In this document: piece by piece, positions 32,736 through 41,526 of the stretch | Layout of the letters: each line of letters starts with the position of its first letter | Numbering within the stretch: position 1 is the first letter of the stretch | NCBI GenBank assembly: GCA_029432775.1 | Contig: JAROAZ010000014.1 | Location: 1 to 64,000, forward strand | Length of the DNA stretch: 64,000 nt | Direction of reading: 5' to 3' | Source of the DNA: Pontiellaceae bacterium B12227 | GTDB lineage: Bacteria; Verrucomicrobiota; Kiritimatiellia; Kiritimatiellales; Pontiellaceae | Translations under genes and position numbers: made by a program | Notes under the pieces: model-generated | Databases searched by the model: none | Told to the model about the DNA's origin: nothing | What the model saw: the letters and a program-made list of their open reading frames with translations, nothing else

Positions 32736-33704
32736 TTAAAGAACCGCGCCTTTTTGCAGGCGTTCGTTTGTGGGCGGTAAAGAATGGAGGCTCCAGTTCA
32801 TCGCCCGCAGCCGGTTGAGGCCATAAAACGGGGCGAGCGGCACAAAGAGTAGGGCCTTGTAGGCGCGCACCACGTTGTGTCGAAAACCTTGCGGCTTTTT
32901 GCCTCTCCATTTTTCCAGAGGATAAATCAAGTGTCTATGCCACCAGCACATGGGGATCCAGTCCTGGCTGTATGTCCGGTAGAGCCGCTCAGCTTCGATA
33001 ATGATTCTCTCTCCCCCCACCTGCGATTTGTTTAGTCCGCTGATGACCTGTACACTGAGCACTTGATCGATCATTCGCCAAACATACTTTTTCTGTACAA
33101 AATAGGCCCAGAGTTCCATGTCCATTAGAAAGTGATAGCTTTCGTTGATGGGGCCTTCCCGGTCGAGTGTCCGCCGGCGGTAAAACGTGCTCGGCTGCGC
33201 CACCGGACAACCTGCGGGTAGAAGCTTCAGGCTTTTAGCCGTCGGAGAAACAAAACGCTCGCCTATTTCCCGGCCCTCGAGGTCGAGATGCACATTGCGC
33301 GCCCATCCAGAAAGCACATCGAGTGCAGGGTCTTGCTTAAACTCCTCGCCGACCCGCTGGAGAGCTCCTTCGGGGAGAAGATCATCGCTGCAAAGCCAAT
33401 TGATAATCTCGCCTGTGGCCCGCGCAAATCCCTGGTTGATGGCATCGCTCTGGCCGCTGTCGTTTTCACTCTGCCAGTAGGTTAAATGCTTCTCATACTG
33501 TTTGATCACCTCGATGCTGTGATCCGTCGATCCGCCATCCATCACAATGATCTCAAGATGCGGATAGGCTTGATTGATCAAACTTTCCAGTGTGGCTCCA
33601 AGGGTGTCTCCTCCATTGTAGTTCGGCACCACAATTGAAATTTTCGGTAATACAAGCGGTGCTGTGCACTCAGCCTGCAGACCATCCTGGAGGAAGGAAC
33701 TCAT
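32736..33704 (-). CDS. Family 2 glycosyltransferase
   Basis: 322 residues. GT-A fold: ISIVVPNYNGGDTLGATLESLINQAYPHLEIIVMDGGSTDHSIE, SENDSGQSDAINQGFARATGEIINWLCSDDLLPEGAL (DxD-type SDD) and later AQPSTFYRRRTLDREGPINESYHFLMDMELW. Such enzymes add sugars to cell-surface polysaccharides. Its ATG abuts the fumarase stop (adjacent bases), yet no glycan genes are nearby, so the target is unknown. The ribosome site is weak; a later start before ISIVVPNYNGG is possible. Confidence 0.87.
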   Translation of the reverse strand: MSSFLQDGLQAECTAPLVLPKISIVVPNYNGGDTLGATLESLINQAYPHLEIIVMDGGSTDHSIEVIKQYEKHLTYWQSENDSGQSDAINQGFARATGEIINWLCSDDLLPEGALQRVGEEFKQDPALDVLSGWARNVHLDLEGREIGERFVSPTAKSLKLLPAGCPVAQPSTFYRRRTLDREGPINESYHFLMDMELWAYFVQKKYVWRMIDQVLSVQVISGLNKSQVGGERIIIEAERLYRTYSQDWIPMCWWHRHLIYPLEKWRGKKPQGFRHNVVRAYKALLFVPLAPFYGLNRLRAMNWSLHSLPPTNERLQKGAVL

Positions 33705-35327
33705 CTACGAGTTGCCTCGCAGAATGTCGGCAAAGAAGTCGTTTCCTTTGTCATCGACGAGGATGACGGCGGGGAAGTCGACGACTTCAATTTTGCGGAC
33801 GGCTTCCATGCCGAGCTCTTCCATATCGACGATTTCGACGGACTTAATGTTTTTCTCGGCGAGCAGGGCGGCGGGGCCGCCGACGGAACCGAGGTAGAAC
33901 CCGCCGTTGGCTTTGCAGGAGTCGGTGACGGCCTGGGTGCGGTTCCCTTTCGCGAGCATAATCATGGAGCCGCGCTCTTTTTGGAACGGTGCAACGTAGG
34001 GATCCATCCGCTGCGCGGTGGTGGGCCCGAAGGAGCCGGAGGGTTTACCTTTCGGGCACTTTGCCGGTCCGGCATAGTAGACCGGATGGTTTTTAAAGTA
34101 GTCGGGCATCGGCTCGCCGCGGTCGAGCTTTTCCTGAATTTTCATGTGGGCAATATCGCGCGCCACGATCAGCGTGCCGTTGAGCCGCAGTCGGGTGCAG
34201 ACGGGATATTGCGAAAGGTCCGCGAGCACCTCGTCCATCGGGCGGTTGAGGTCGATGACGGGTGCGTCGTCTTCCAGTTTCCCGAGATTGGAAGGGGCAT
34301 ATTTTGCCGGATCGTGTTCAAGCTGTTCGAGGAAGATACCTTCGCGGGTGATCCTCGCTTTAATGTTCCGGTCGGCGGAGCAGGAAACCCCGAGGCCGAC
34401 GGGGCAGGAGGCGGCATGGCGCGGCATACGGATCACGCGGACATCGTGGCAGAAATATTTTCCACCGAACTGCGCGCCGATTTTCGAGTCCTGCGCCATT
34501 TTAAGAATCTTTTCTTCCCATTCCAGGTCGCGGAACGCGCGGCCGGTTTCATTTCCAGAGATTGGAAGATCGTCGAGCTCTCCAATGGAGGCGAGTTTCA
34601 CATATTTCATCGTGGCTTCGGCGGAGGTTCCGCCAATGACGACGGCAAAGTGATAGGGCGGACAGGCGGCCGTGCCGATGTTGAAGAGCTCGGCTTTGAG
34701 GAATTCGGTTAGGTTGTCTTCGGTGAGCAGTGATTTGGTTTTCTGAAAGAGATAGGATTTGTTGGCGGATCCGCCGCCTTTGGCCACAAAGGTGAGGTGC
34801 ATCTCGTCACCTTTTCCTGCATAGAGGTCGATCTGCGCCGGGAGGTTGTTGGCGGTGTTCTTTTCGCCGAACATATCGAGCGGGGCGATCTGGGAATAGC
34901 GCAGGTTAAAATCCTGAAAGGCGCGGAAGACGCCGCGGGAGAAGGCTTCCTTTTCATCGAAGTCCGTCCACACCTGAGCGCCTTTGGTTCCGGTGACGAT
35001 GGCGGTGCCGGTGTCCTGGCAGGTGGGCAGTTCTCCGTAGGCGGCGATGATGGAATTTTCCAGAAAGGCGCGGGCAACAAACAAATCATTTTCGCTGGCC
35101 TGGGGGTCGTCGAGAATGGCGGCCACCTGTTTCATGTGAGCAGGGCGCAGAAAAAAGGAAACATCGTGAAAGGCTTCATAGGCCAGACGCTCCAGTGCTT
35201 CCGGTTGTACCACCAGCACATCTTTTCCGTTGAACTGTTCCACGCTGACACCTTCGGTGGTCAGCAGTCGATAGGTGGTTGTGTCGCCGCTGTGCTGGAT
35301 GGTGGGAGTGTACGTATAATCAGCCAT
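33705..35327 (-). CDS. fumA: Fumarate hydratase, class I (Fe-S dependent)
   Basis: 540 residues from the ATG at 35327, preceded by GGAG. One-piece class I fumarase: the alpha part has [19 protein letters not shown] and [19 protein letters not shown], with Cys ligands for a [4Fe-4S] cluster; the beta part has [40 protein letters not shown] and [13 protein letters not shown]. It interconverts fumarate and malate. Class I enzymes are oxygen-sensitive, fitting a low-oxygen organism. The glycosyltransferase follows directly. A dispersed palindrome at 34553 encodes LPISGNE. Confidence 0.95.
   Translation of the reverse strand: MADYTYTPTIQHSGDTTTYRLLTTEGVSVEQFNGKDVLVVQPEALERLAYEAFHDVSFFLRPAHMKQVAAILDDPQASENDLFVARAFLENSIIAAYGELPTCQDTGTAIVTGTKGAQVWTDFDEKEAFSRGVFRAFQDFNLRYSQIAPLDMFGEKNTANNLPAQIDLYAGKGDEMHLTFVAKGGGSANKSYLFQKTKSLLTEDNLTEFLKAELFNIGTAACPPYHFAVVIGGTSAEATMKYVKLASIGELDDLPISGNETGRAFRDLEWEEKILKMAQDSKIGAQFGGKYFCHDVRVIRMPRHAASCPVGLGVSCSADRNIKARITREGIFLEQLEHDPAKYAPSNLGKLEDDAPVIDLNRPMDEVLADLSQYPVCTRLRLNGTLIVARDIAHMKIQEKLDRGEPMPDYFKNHPVYYAGPAKCPKGKPSGSFGPTTAQRMDPYVAPFQKERGSMIMLAKGNRTQAVTDSCKANGGFYLGSVGGPAALLAEKNIKSVEIVDMEELGMEAVRKIEVVDFPAVILVDDKGNDFFADILRGNS
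34553..34567. repeat. TTCCARNNNYTGGAA palindrome, in gene
   Basis: Perfect arms, centre GAGAT. In the fumarase gene, read as PISG. Confidence 0.95.
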
Positions 35328-35507
35328 AATAGTTCTCCGTATTTTGAAGGTTTCTACCATAGAAAAAGACCCGGGTCATAGATCAAACCTGGAGTGATCT
35401 TTTGAATGGTACGAATATAGTATTATTAGTTGCGATTAAGGGTTGCGAGGCAAAAATGAATCCCTTATGTTTTTCCCGTAATTAATCACCATCAAGGAGA
35501 GATCAAT

Positions 35508-36272
35508 ATGAAGTTTGTAAATGGAGTAGTTTTGGGAGCGCTGTTGGCAGCACCGATGTTCGCTATGGCACAGGATGAGGCGGCCGCGGTTGAAGATCCT
35601 GCCGTGAAGTGGGAAAAGAATCTGTCTGTCGGGGCAACCTATAAATCAGGAAATACGGAGAAATCCCTTTATACCCTGAATCTGAAGGGTGACCGCTATA
35701 GTGACGAATATGATATCCTCAACTCGTTATATGCTGAGTACGGCCAAAGCGGAACGCCGACTGCCGCCAAAGAGCAGACCGAAGGTCAGGTTCGCGGGCA
35801 GAGTGAATACCGCCACAAGTTCGGCGAGTCCAAGTTCTTCGCCGGTGTGTTCGGTGAACTGTACAACGATGCGATCAAACGGATCCGGTTCCGTGGTAAA
35901 ATCGGTCCTAATATCGGTTATTATTTCATCGATCAGGAAAATATGAAGCTGGATGCGTCTTTCGGTGTGAACTATGTATATGAGCGTACGGCTAATTCTG
36001 AAGGCGACTACGGTGAATATCGCGCTGCCTTGAATTACCTGTGGAACTTCTCTGAAACTTCTTCCTATTATCTGAACATTGAATATTCAGCCAACATGGA
36101 AAACGTGGATACCGACAACAACGGTTTGCTGGTAACGGGTGTTCGGAGTCAGGTGTACGAAGCGCTTTCGCTCTTTGCAGAGTTACGCGACGAGTATGAC
36201 AACCTGCCGGATACTGCAGGTCTTGAGCGCAATGATTTGACCATCACCGCCGGTCTGTCGTACGACTTCTAA
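35508..36272 (+). CDS. DUF481-type outer-membrane beta-barrel protein
   Basis: 254 residues; AAGGAGAG ribosome site. Signal peptide MKFVNGVVLGALLAAPMFAMAQ. The mature part starts KWEKNLSVGATYKSGNTEKSLYTLNLKGDRYS, the DUF481 signature (a strand followed by SGNTE). It continues as amphipathic strands (FFAGVFGELYNDAIKRIRFRGKIGPNIGYYFI) and ends in the barrel terminus GLSYDF. A salt-induced outer-membrane protein family of unknown function. Single gene with a terminator. Confidence 0.88.
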   Translation: MKFVNGVVLGALLAAPMFAMAQDEAAAVEDPAVKWEKNLSVGATYKSGNTEKSLYTLNLKGDRYSDEYDILNSLYAEYGQSGTPTAAKEQTEGQVRGQSEYRHKFGESKFFAGVFGELYNDAIKRIRFRGKIGPNIGYYFIDQENMKLDASFGVNYVYERTANSEGDYGEYRAALNYLWNFSETSSYYLNIEYSANMENVDTDNNGLLVTGVRSQVYEALSLFAELRDEYDNLPDTAGLERNDLTITAGLSYDF

Positions 36273-36274
36273 TT

Positions 36275-36289
36275 TTCCAGTCATTGGAA
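36275..36289. repeat. TTCCARNNNYTGGAA palindrome, after a stop codon
   Basis: Perfect arms, centre GTCAT, 2 bp after the DUF481 stop and just before its terminator. Confidence 0.95.
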
Positions 36290-36295
36290 AAGAAT

Positions 36296-36321
36296 AAGCC
36301 GTCCATCCGGGCGGCTTTTTT
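36296..36321 (+). terminator. Rho-independent terminator of the DUF481 gene
   Basis: A stem of AAGCCGTCC against GGGCGGCTT (one bulge/wobble) with a run of six T. Confidence 0.8.
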
Positions 36322-36340
36322 CATATTAAGGAGAGTTTCA

Positions 36341-36853
36341 ATGTCTGAAAGAACTGATTTTCCGCTCGCGCTGGATCCGCCTGGGTCCCTGGTGACCGAG
36401 CTGGATGAGAAATTGCTGAGTCGGGCAGTTGCTGCTTCCCGTAAGAGTCCGCGCAAGCGGATGATTCTGCCGCTGCACAAGCAGGCGGGTGCATTGCTGC
36501 AGCGCATGCTCAACGCCATTCAGCCGGGAAGCTACATCCGGCCACATCGGCATGGCGAGGAGCGGGGTGAGAGTATTATCGTGCTGAAAGGGCAACTGCT
36601 CTACCATGAGTTTCATGAAGGGGGCGCATTGAAAAAATCGTATAAACTGTCCGCGGGAACCGGGATTGATATCGATGGCGGCGTCTGGCATAGCTTCCAG
36701 GCATTGGAAGCCGATACGGTGCTTTTTGAAGTCAAGCCCGGACCCTATCAGGCAGAAACCGATAAGGAGTTTGCTGCCTGGGCTCCGGAGGAATTCTCGG
36801 AAGAAGCGGAGGCTTACAGGGTGGATTTACAAAACGCCACAACGTCTTCGTAG
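36341..36853 (+). CDS. WbuC-family cupin-fold metalloprotein
   Basis: 170 residues from the ATG at 36341 after AAGGAGAG; a longer frame from 36284 runs through the terminator and is rejected. Cupin motif 1 PGSYIRPHRHGEERGESIIVLKG carries the His/His/Glu metal ligands; motif 2 lies in GVWHSFQALEADTVLFEVKPGPY. The leader MILPLHKQAGALLQRML and the end match WbuC, a cupin of O-antigen loci with unknown activity. It overlaps hisA tail to tail by 40 bp. A dispersed palindrome encodes FQALE within motif 2. Confidence 0.86.
   Translation: MSERTDFPLALDPPGSLVTELDEKLLSRAVAASRKSPRKRMILPLHKQAGALLQRMLNAIQPGSYIRPHRHGEERGESIIVLKGQLLYHEFHEGGALKKSYKLSAGTGIDIDGGVWHSFQALEADTVLFEVKPGPYQAETDKEFAAWAPEEFSEEAEAYRVDLQNATTSS
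36695..36709. repeat. TTCCARNNNYTGGAA palindrome, in gene
   Basis: Perfect arms, centre GGCAT. In the cupin gene, read as FQALE. Confidence 0.95.
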
Positions 36854-37572
36854 GCCATGGTTCCTCCGAAAATATCGAGGGCGGAGCCCACCGTTACATC
36901 AATTTTTCCCTGGCCGGCCTGGGCCAGTTTTTCCAGATCCTGGAAGTTTCGAACGCCGCCGGCATAGACACAGGGAATGGGGGAGTATTCGGCGAGCAGT
37001 TCAATCAGCTCTTCATCCATGCCCTGCTGCTTGCCTTCCACATCCACACCGTGCACCAGAAACTCGCAGCAGCAATCAGCCAGTTGTTTAAGGGCCGATT
37101 CATTCACGACGGTTTCGGTGAAGGTCTGCCAACGGTCCGTCACCACGTGATACTTCCCGTTTTTCTTGCGGCAGCTCAGGTCCAGCACCAACCGGTCGCG
37201 GCCGGCGGCGAGCACCAGTTTATTCAGCCGTTCGGCATCAATCTGTCCGTCTTTAAAGATGTAGGAGGTCACAATTACCTGGGCCGCTCCGGCTTCCAAC
37301 CATTGGAACGCATTCTCGGCGGTAATCCCGCCGCCCACCTGCAACCCCTTCGGCCAGGCGCCCAGCGCTTCACGCGCGGCATCGTCGTTCCCGGTTCCGA
37401 GCTTGATCACATGTCCGCCGGTCAGCCAGTCCGCTTTATAGCGTTTGGCATACCACGCCGGCGGCTTTTCGGAGACAAAGTTGGTTTCCGGCTCAGCGCC
37501 TTCGGCCAGCGAGCCGCCGACGATCTGTTTCACTTTGCCGTTATGCAGGTCTATGCAGGGTCTGAATTTCAT
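36814..37572 (-). CDS. hisA: Phosphoribosylformimino-AICAR ribotide isomerase, eukaryote-like HisA
   Basis: 252 residues. MKFRPCIDLHNGKVKQIVGGSL carries the catalytic Asp of HisA, in the form seen in fungal and plant enzymes (RPCIDLHxGxVKQIVGGTL). It also has GLQVGGGITAENAFQWLEAGA, KYHVVTDRWQTFT and CVYAGGVRNFQDLEKL. It catalyses the fourth step of histidine synthesis. No other his gene is in view. Two dispersed palindromes in the gene give FQDLE (36931) and FQWLE (37294), both in turns just after GG phosphate-binding loops. Overlaps the cupin gene by 40 bp at its end. Confidence 0.92.
   Translation of the reverse strand: MKFRPCIDLHNGKVKQIVGGSLAEGAEPETNFVSEKPPAWYAKRYKADWLTGGHVIKLGTGNDDAAREALGAWPKGLQVGGGITAENAFQWLEAGAAQVIVTSYIFKDGQIDAERLNKLVLAAGRDRLVLDLSCRKKNGKYHVVTDRWQTFTETVVNESALKQLADCCCEFLVHGVDVEGKQQGMDEELIELLAEYSPIPCVYAGGVRNFQDLEKLAQAGQGKIDVTVGSALDIFGGTMAYEDVVAFCKSTL
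36931..36945. repeat. TTCCARNNNYTGGAA palindrome, in gene
   Basis: Perfect arms, centre GATCC. In hisA, read as FQDLE. Confidence 0.95.
37294..37308. repeat. TTCCARNNNYTGGAA palindrome, in gene
   Basis: Perfect arms, centre ACCAT. In hisA, read as FQWLE. Confidence 0.95.
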
Positions 37573-37608
37573 AATATTTTACCACGGAATACACGGGAGA
37601 TCATGATG

Positions 37609-37680
37609 GCCACAAAGAGGCGCAAGATGCACGAAAACTTCCTCGTTCAGGTCTTTGTGTCTTTTGTGTCTCTTCGTGGC
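37609..37680. repeat. Intergenic inverted repeat, GCCACAAAGAGG type
   Basis: Arms GCCACAAAGAGGCGCAAGA and its near complement ending CTCTTCGTGGC frame a 72-bp element between hisA and metG. Same family as 42699-42771. Confidence 0.85.
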
Positions 37681-37737
37681 AAACCAATCCTTTAGAAAAA
37701 TGCGGCGTGAATACGCCGAAGGTGGTTAATTCAACGC

Positions 37738-37765
37738 TTGTATCTTGCGGCGTTCTCCCTATCAT
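37738..37765 (+). promoter_or_regulatory. Possible promoter of metG
   Basis: TTGTAT at 37738-37743, a 16-bp spacer, TATCAT at 37760-37765; start codon at 37804. Confidence 0.45.
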
Positions 37766-37803
37766 CGCCCGTTCGATTTTAAAACAAGAAGAAGAGACGT
37801 ACC

Positions 37804-39768
37804 ATGAGCGAAAAACCATCTAAATATTATGTAACTACGCCGATCTACTATGTGAACGATAAACCGCATATCGGCCATTCATATACCACGATTCTGGCCG
37901 ACGTGCTGGCGAGTTACCATCGTCTGCTCGGTATTCCGACCCATTTTCTGACCGGTACCGACGAACACGGGCAGAAGGTTCAGCAGGCGGCCGATGCGAA
38001 TGGGATCACGCCGCAGGAGCAATGCGACCAGACGGTGGTTCGTTTCCAGGAGCTGTGGAAACGTCTCGAAATTCAGAACGACGATTTTATCCGCACCACC
38101 GAGGATCGTCATAAAACCGTGGTACAGCAGACGCTGCAGGAATTATTCGATCGCGACGAAATTTATAAGGCCGAATACGAAGGCTGGTATTGCGTCGGCT
38201 GCGAACGCTTCTTCACCGAAAAAGATCTGGTTGAGGGCAACTGCCCGGAGTGCAACCGACCGGTCGATAAGATCATCGAATCCAACTATTTCTTCCGTAT
38301 GAGCAAATATCAGGATTGGCTCATCGACTATATTGAAAGCAACCCGGGCTTCATTCAGCCGTCCTTTCGCGCCAACGAAACCCTCGGTTTCCTGAAAAAC
38401 AAGGAATTGCAGGATCTCTGTATTTCCCGCCCGAAATCCCGTCTGGCCTGGGGCATCGAGTTGCCGTTCGATACCGAATTTGTGACCTATGTCTGGTTCG
38501 ACGCACTCATCAATTACATTTCCGCCGTTGGCTATAAATCCGACGAAGAGCAATTTAAAAAATGGTGGCCGTGCTCCACGCACCTGATCGGAAAAGATAT
38601 TCTGACCACACACACGGTTTATTGGCCGACGATGCTGAAAGCCATGAATGTGGCGATGCCGGAATCCATTTTTGCGCATGGCTGGTGGCTGACCGGCCGC
38701 ACCAAAATGAGTAAATCGCTTGGTAATGTGGTGAATCCGATGGATATGATCGATTCCTACGGCGTCGATGCTTTCCGCTATTTCCTCGTGGCCGAAATGA
38801 CGCTGGGACAGGATGCTTCCTTTACCGAAGAAGCTTTTGTGAAACGCTATAATTCCGATTTGGCCAACGATCTTGGCAATGTGACCAATCGCGTGCTTAA
38901 CATGATTTCGCGTTACTGTGATGGCCAAATGCCATCCGTCTCGAAAGGTGACTTTGATACAGAACTGGAAGAGGCACTCTGGAAGGAGACTGTTGCGGCG
39001 GCCGACGAAATGGGTCCAATGATTGGAAATATGAAGCTGGACGCTTCGATCGGTCTGGTGATGACGGCGGTCCGTAAAATCAATGTTTATCTGCAGGAAC
39101 GCGCTCCCTGGAGTCTGGCCAAGCAAGAGGGTACAGAAGACCAGATTGCCTACAGTCTCTATACGGCGGCGGAATGCCTGCGCGTTTGTGCGGCGCTGCT
39201 TTATCCGGTGATGCCGGAAAAGATGCTGGCATTGCGTACGGCGCTCGGTATGGCCGATGCGAAGCCGCAGCTCGATAAGCTGACCCAGTTTGGCGTATTG
39301 GCTTCCGGTACTGAGATTTCCCAGCCCGGAGCACTGTTCCCGCGGATTGAAGTGGAGAAGAAGGACGAGAAGCCCGCCGATAAACCGAAAAAACAGAAAC
39401 AAAAGCAACAACAGCCTCAAAAGAAGGAGGAGCCGTCCAAAGATGGTCTGATCACGTTCGATCAGGTGATGGCGGTGAATCTGAAGACGGCGGTTGTGCT
39501 CGAGGCGGAAAAAATTGAAGGGGCGGATAAACTGCTCAAGCTGCAGATCAACCTCGGCGAAGAAAAACGCCAGCTGGTGGCCGGAATTGCACTGCACTAC
39601 ACACCGGAAGAGCTCGTGGGAAAAACCATCGTGGTGGTGGCCAATTTGAAGCCGGCTAAATTGAGGGGGGTCAAGTCGGAGGGGATGCTGCTGGCGGCCT
39701 CGATCGGTGATAACCTCAAACTGGTTACGGTCGAAGGCGAAATGGGGCCGGGTGCTTCAGTAAAATAA
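37804..39768 (+). CDS. metG: Methionyl-tRNA synthetase
   Basis: 654 residues. Class I signatures: YYVTTPIYYVNDKPHIGHSYTTILADVLA (HIGH as HIGH) and MSKSLGNVVNPMD (KMSKS as KMSKS in RTKMSKSLGN). A zinc knuckle CVGCERFFTEKDLVEGNCPEC lies in the connective domain. The C-terminal EMAP-type tRNA-binding domain (FDQVMAVNLKTAVVLEAEKIEGADKLLKLQINLG) follows a Lys/Gln-rich linker at about 525-545 and promotes dimer formation. Charges tRNA-Met. One palindrome copy with a single mismatch (39014) encodes MIGN. Confidence 0.97.
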   Translation: MSEKPSKYYVTTPIYYVNDKPHIGHSYTTILADVLASYHRLLGIPTHFLTGTDEHGQKVQQAADANGITPQEQCDQTVVRFQELWKRLEIQNDDFIRTTEDRHKTVVQQTLQELFDRDEIYKAEYEGWYCVGCERFFTEKDLVEGNCPECNRPVDKIIESNYFFRMSKYQDWLIDYIESNPGFIQPSFRANETLGFLKNKELQDLCISRPKSRLAWGIELPFDTEFVTYVWFDALINYISAVGYKSDEEQFKKWWPCSTHLIGKDILTTHTVYWPTMLKAMNVAMPESIFAHGWWLTGRTKMSKSLGNVVNPMDMIDSYGVDAFRYFLVAEMTLGQDASFTEEAFVKRYNSDLANDLGNVTNRVLNMISRYCDGQMPSVSKGDFDTELEEALWKETVAAADEMGPMIGNMKLDASIGLVMTAVRKINVYLQERAPWSLAKQEGTEDQIAYSLYTAAECLRVCAALLYPVMPEKMLALRTALGMADAKPQLDKLTQFGVLASGTEISQPGALFPRIEVEKKDEKPADKPKKQKQKQQQPQKKEEPSKDGLITFDQVMAVNLKTAVVLEAEKIEGADKLLKLQINLGEEKRQLVAGIALHYTPEELVGKTIVVVANLKPAKLRGVKSEGMLLAASIGDNLKLVTVEGEMGPGASVK

Positions 39769-39772
39769 TTCT

Positions 39773-39787
39773 TTCCAAGGATTGGAA
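39773..39787. repeat. TTCCARNNNYTGGAA palindrome, after a stop codon
   Basis: Perfect arms, centre AGGAT, 4 bp after the metG stop. Confidence 0.95.
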
Positions 39788-39958
39788 AAGAGCCCGCAAA
39801 TATTGGTTAGGAACGTTTTCGGGTTGTTAATAACATTGGCCTAAAAATGGGTTGCAACGCCGTGGGGCAAGTGCAATCTTAGGCACAAGTTTTCGCAAAA
39901 TATCGCGATGGGCGTGGTATGGATGTTTTTGATGGCGGATTAACTGGAGGTATGCTTC

Positions 39959-40768
39959 GTGAATAAATTTATGACTGTTGGTTTGGCGGCCGTTTTTGCT
40001 GCTGGTTTTGTTAGCGCTCAGGATGGCGTTGTAATGGTTGGTCAGGCTCCGTCTGGCTCAGAAGTTGAAGCTACCGCAGAGCTTGCTCTTGTTTCCGCTC
40101 ACGTTTGGCGTGGTCAGGTTCAGAACGAAGATTTCGTTCTCCAGCCGCAGTTCACCATTGCTCAGAATGGCATCAGCTTCAACATCTGGGGAAACTATAA
40201 CTTCAGCGACAACTATGTGGGTGTTGATAACGATCTGAACGAAATTGATCTGTCCTTGGCCTACACCCTTCCGCTGGACCTCAACGATATCTCTTTTGAT
40301 ATTGGTGTGATCAGCTACCAGTTCCCTGCGAATGGATCGGGCGGAACAAACGCCAAATCCACCATGGAACTCTTCGCTGCCGCGCACGTGTTGACATTTC
40401 AGGATTATGTGATTCCTTCCGTTACTTTCTTCGGTGACATCAAAGAAATTGATGGTACGTACGTTTTGTTTGACATCGTTGCTCCATATCAGGTCAGCGA
40501 ATATCTGTCTGTTGAAGGCGGCATTTCCACCGGTTGGGGTAGCGGAAGCTACAACAAATCATACTGGAATATCAATGGGGGCCACAAAGGATTCAACGAC
40601 TACAACATCTACGGAACAGCCAGCTATGAAGTGCTCGATGGCCTGACCGCATCGCTCAACCTGACCTACACCGGCGTTTACGGCGGTGCAATCAAAGACG
40701 GCGCGAAAGCCACCTATGAAGCCTCAGAGAAGTTCTGGGGCGGCGTCAACCTGGCTTACGATTTTTAA
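39959..40768 (+). CDS. Outer-membrane beta-barrel protein, unknown substrate
   Basis: 269 residues from a GTG start at 39959, placed 8 bp after CTGGAGG; the ATG at 39952 is out of frame. Signal peptide FMTVGLAAVFAAGFVSAQ. The mature chain begins VEATAELALVSAHVWRGQVQNEDFVLQPQFTIAQNGISFNIWGNYNF, alternating strands with the WRG motif seen in TorF-like/TIGR02001-type barrels, and ends FWGGVNLAYDF. Followed by a strong terminator; monocistronic and probably highly expressed. Confidence 0.78.
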   Translation: MNKFMTVGLAAVFAAGFVSAQDGVVMVGQAPSGSEVEATAELALVSAHVWRGQVQNEDFVLQPQFTIAQNGISFNIWGNYNFSDNYVGVDNDLNEIDLSLAYTLPLDLNDISFDIGVISYQFPANGSGGTNAKSTMELFAAAHVLTFQDYVIPSVTFFGDIKEIDGTYVLFDIVAPYQVSEYLSVEGGISTGWGSGSYNKSYWNINGGHKGFNDYNIYGTASYEVLDGLTASLNLTYTGVYGGAIKDGAKATYEASEKFWGGVNLAYDF

Positions 40769-40790
40769 TCGAATCGGCCTGATTGTTGTA

Positions 40791-40820
40791 AACGCCCCGC
40801 ACTCCGGGGCGTTTTTTTTG
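40791..40820 (+). terminator. Rho-independent terminator of the barrel gene
   Basis: AACGCCCCG / CGGGGCGTT stem with a 5-base loop and eight T. Confidence 0.92.
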
Positions 40821-40881
40821 GTTTGGTCGCAAGAGGCCAAACCGTTAATATCTTGCAAAATTTAATCCAGGAACCGGAAAT

Positions 40882-41004
40882 GAACCACAGATAAACACGA
40901 ATGAACACTGATCCTGTATGGCTGTCGGCAAAGAAGGCGGCCGGTGTATGGGGGGAGTGTCCTGTTGTGAAAATCCGTGTACATCTGTGTTAATCCGTGG
41001 TTCC
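40882..41004. repeat. Intergenic inverted repeat, GAACCACAGAT type
   Basis: Left arm GAACCACAGATAAACACGAA... and right arm ...TGTTAATCCGTGGTTCC are near complements of about 34 nt. This element type is widespread in bacterial intergenic DNA. It occupies the gap upstream of the Lrp-family gene. Confidence 0.8.
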
Positions 41005-41046
41005 ATTTATTCCAGTACGGTAAATCAATCCAACGAGGAGCAAGCC

Positions 41047-41526
41047 ATGAACGAACTGCTGAACCTGCTCAAACAGAACGCACTCGAATCGCCCGAAAAC
41101 CTGGCTAAAATGCTGGGCACGTCTGCAGAAGATGTAAAAAAGCAAATTGCTGAATTTGAAAAAGAAGGGGTCATTCGTGCCTATCAGGCCGTTGTGAACG
41201 AGGAAAAACTGGACTCCTCGCTGGTCACCACGGTTATTGAAGTAAAAGTGACGCCGGAGAGCGAAGGCGGATTCGACCGCATTGCCGATCGCATCAGCCG
41301 CTTCCCGGAAGTGGATTCGGTGTTTCTCATGTCCGGCGGATTCGACCTGCTGCTCTTTATTAAGGGCCGCACCATGCAGGAATCCTTCCGCTTCGTCAGC
41401 GAAAAGCTCTCCATTATGCCGGGGGTCACATCCACCGCAACGCACTTCATGATGAAGACCTACAAACAAAACGGCATTGTAATGCACACGGGGGAAGACG
41501 ATGAGCGACTCAAAGTTTCTCCATAG
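41047..41526 (+). CDS. Lrp/AsnC-family transcriptional regulator
   Basis: 159 residues from the ATG at 41047 after GAGGAGCAAG; the longer frame from 40918 reads through a repeat element. N-terminal helix-turn-helix (NALESPENLAKMLGTSAEDVKKQIAEFEKEGVIRAYQAV), then the ligand-binding RAM/ALD domain (VTTVIEVKVTPESEGGFDRIADRISRFPEVDSVFLMSGGFDLLLFIKG). It overlaps the aminotransferase gene by 26 bp, so it likely controls that operon in response to an amino acid. Confidence 0.9.
   Translation: MNELLNLLKQNALESPENLAKMLGTSAEDVKKQIAEFEKEGVIRAYQAVVNEEKLDSSLVTTVIEVKVTPESEGGFDRIADRISRFPEVDSVFLMSGGFDLLLFIKGRTMQESFRFVSEKLSIMPGVTSTATHFMMKTYKQNGIVMHTGEDDERLKVSP

Noticed and set aside
38143-39597. 484-codon open frame on the minus strand
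   Set aside because: Antisense shadow of metG, rich in His/Arg/Gly as expected from reversed codons.
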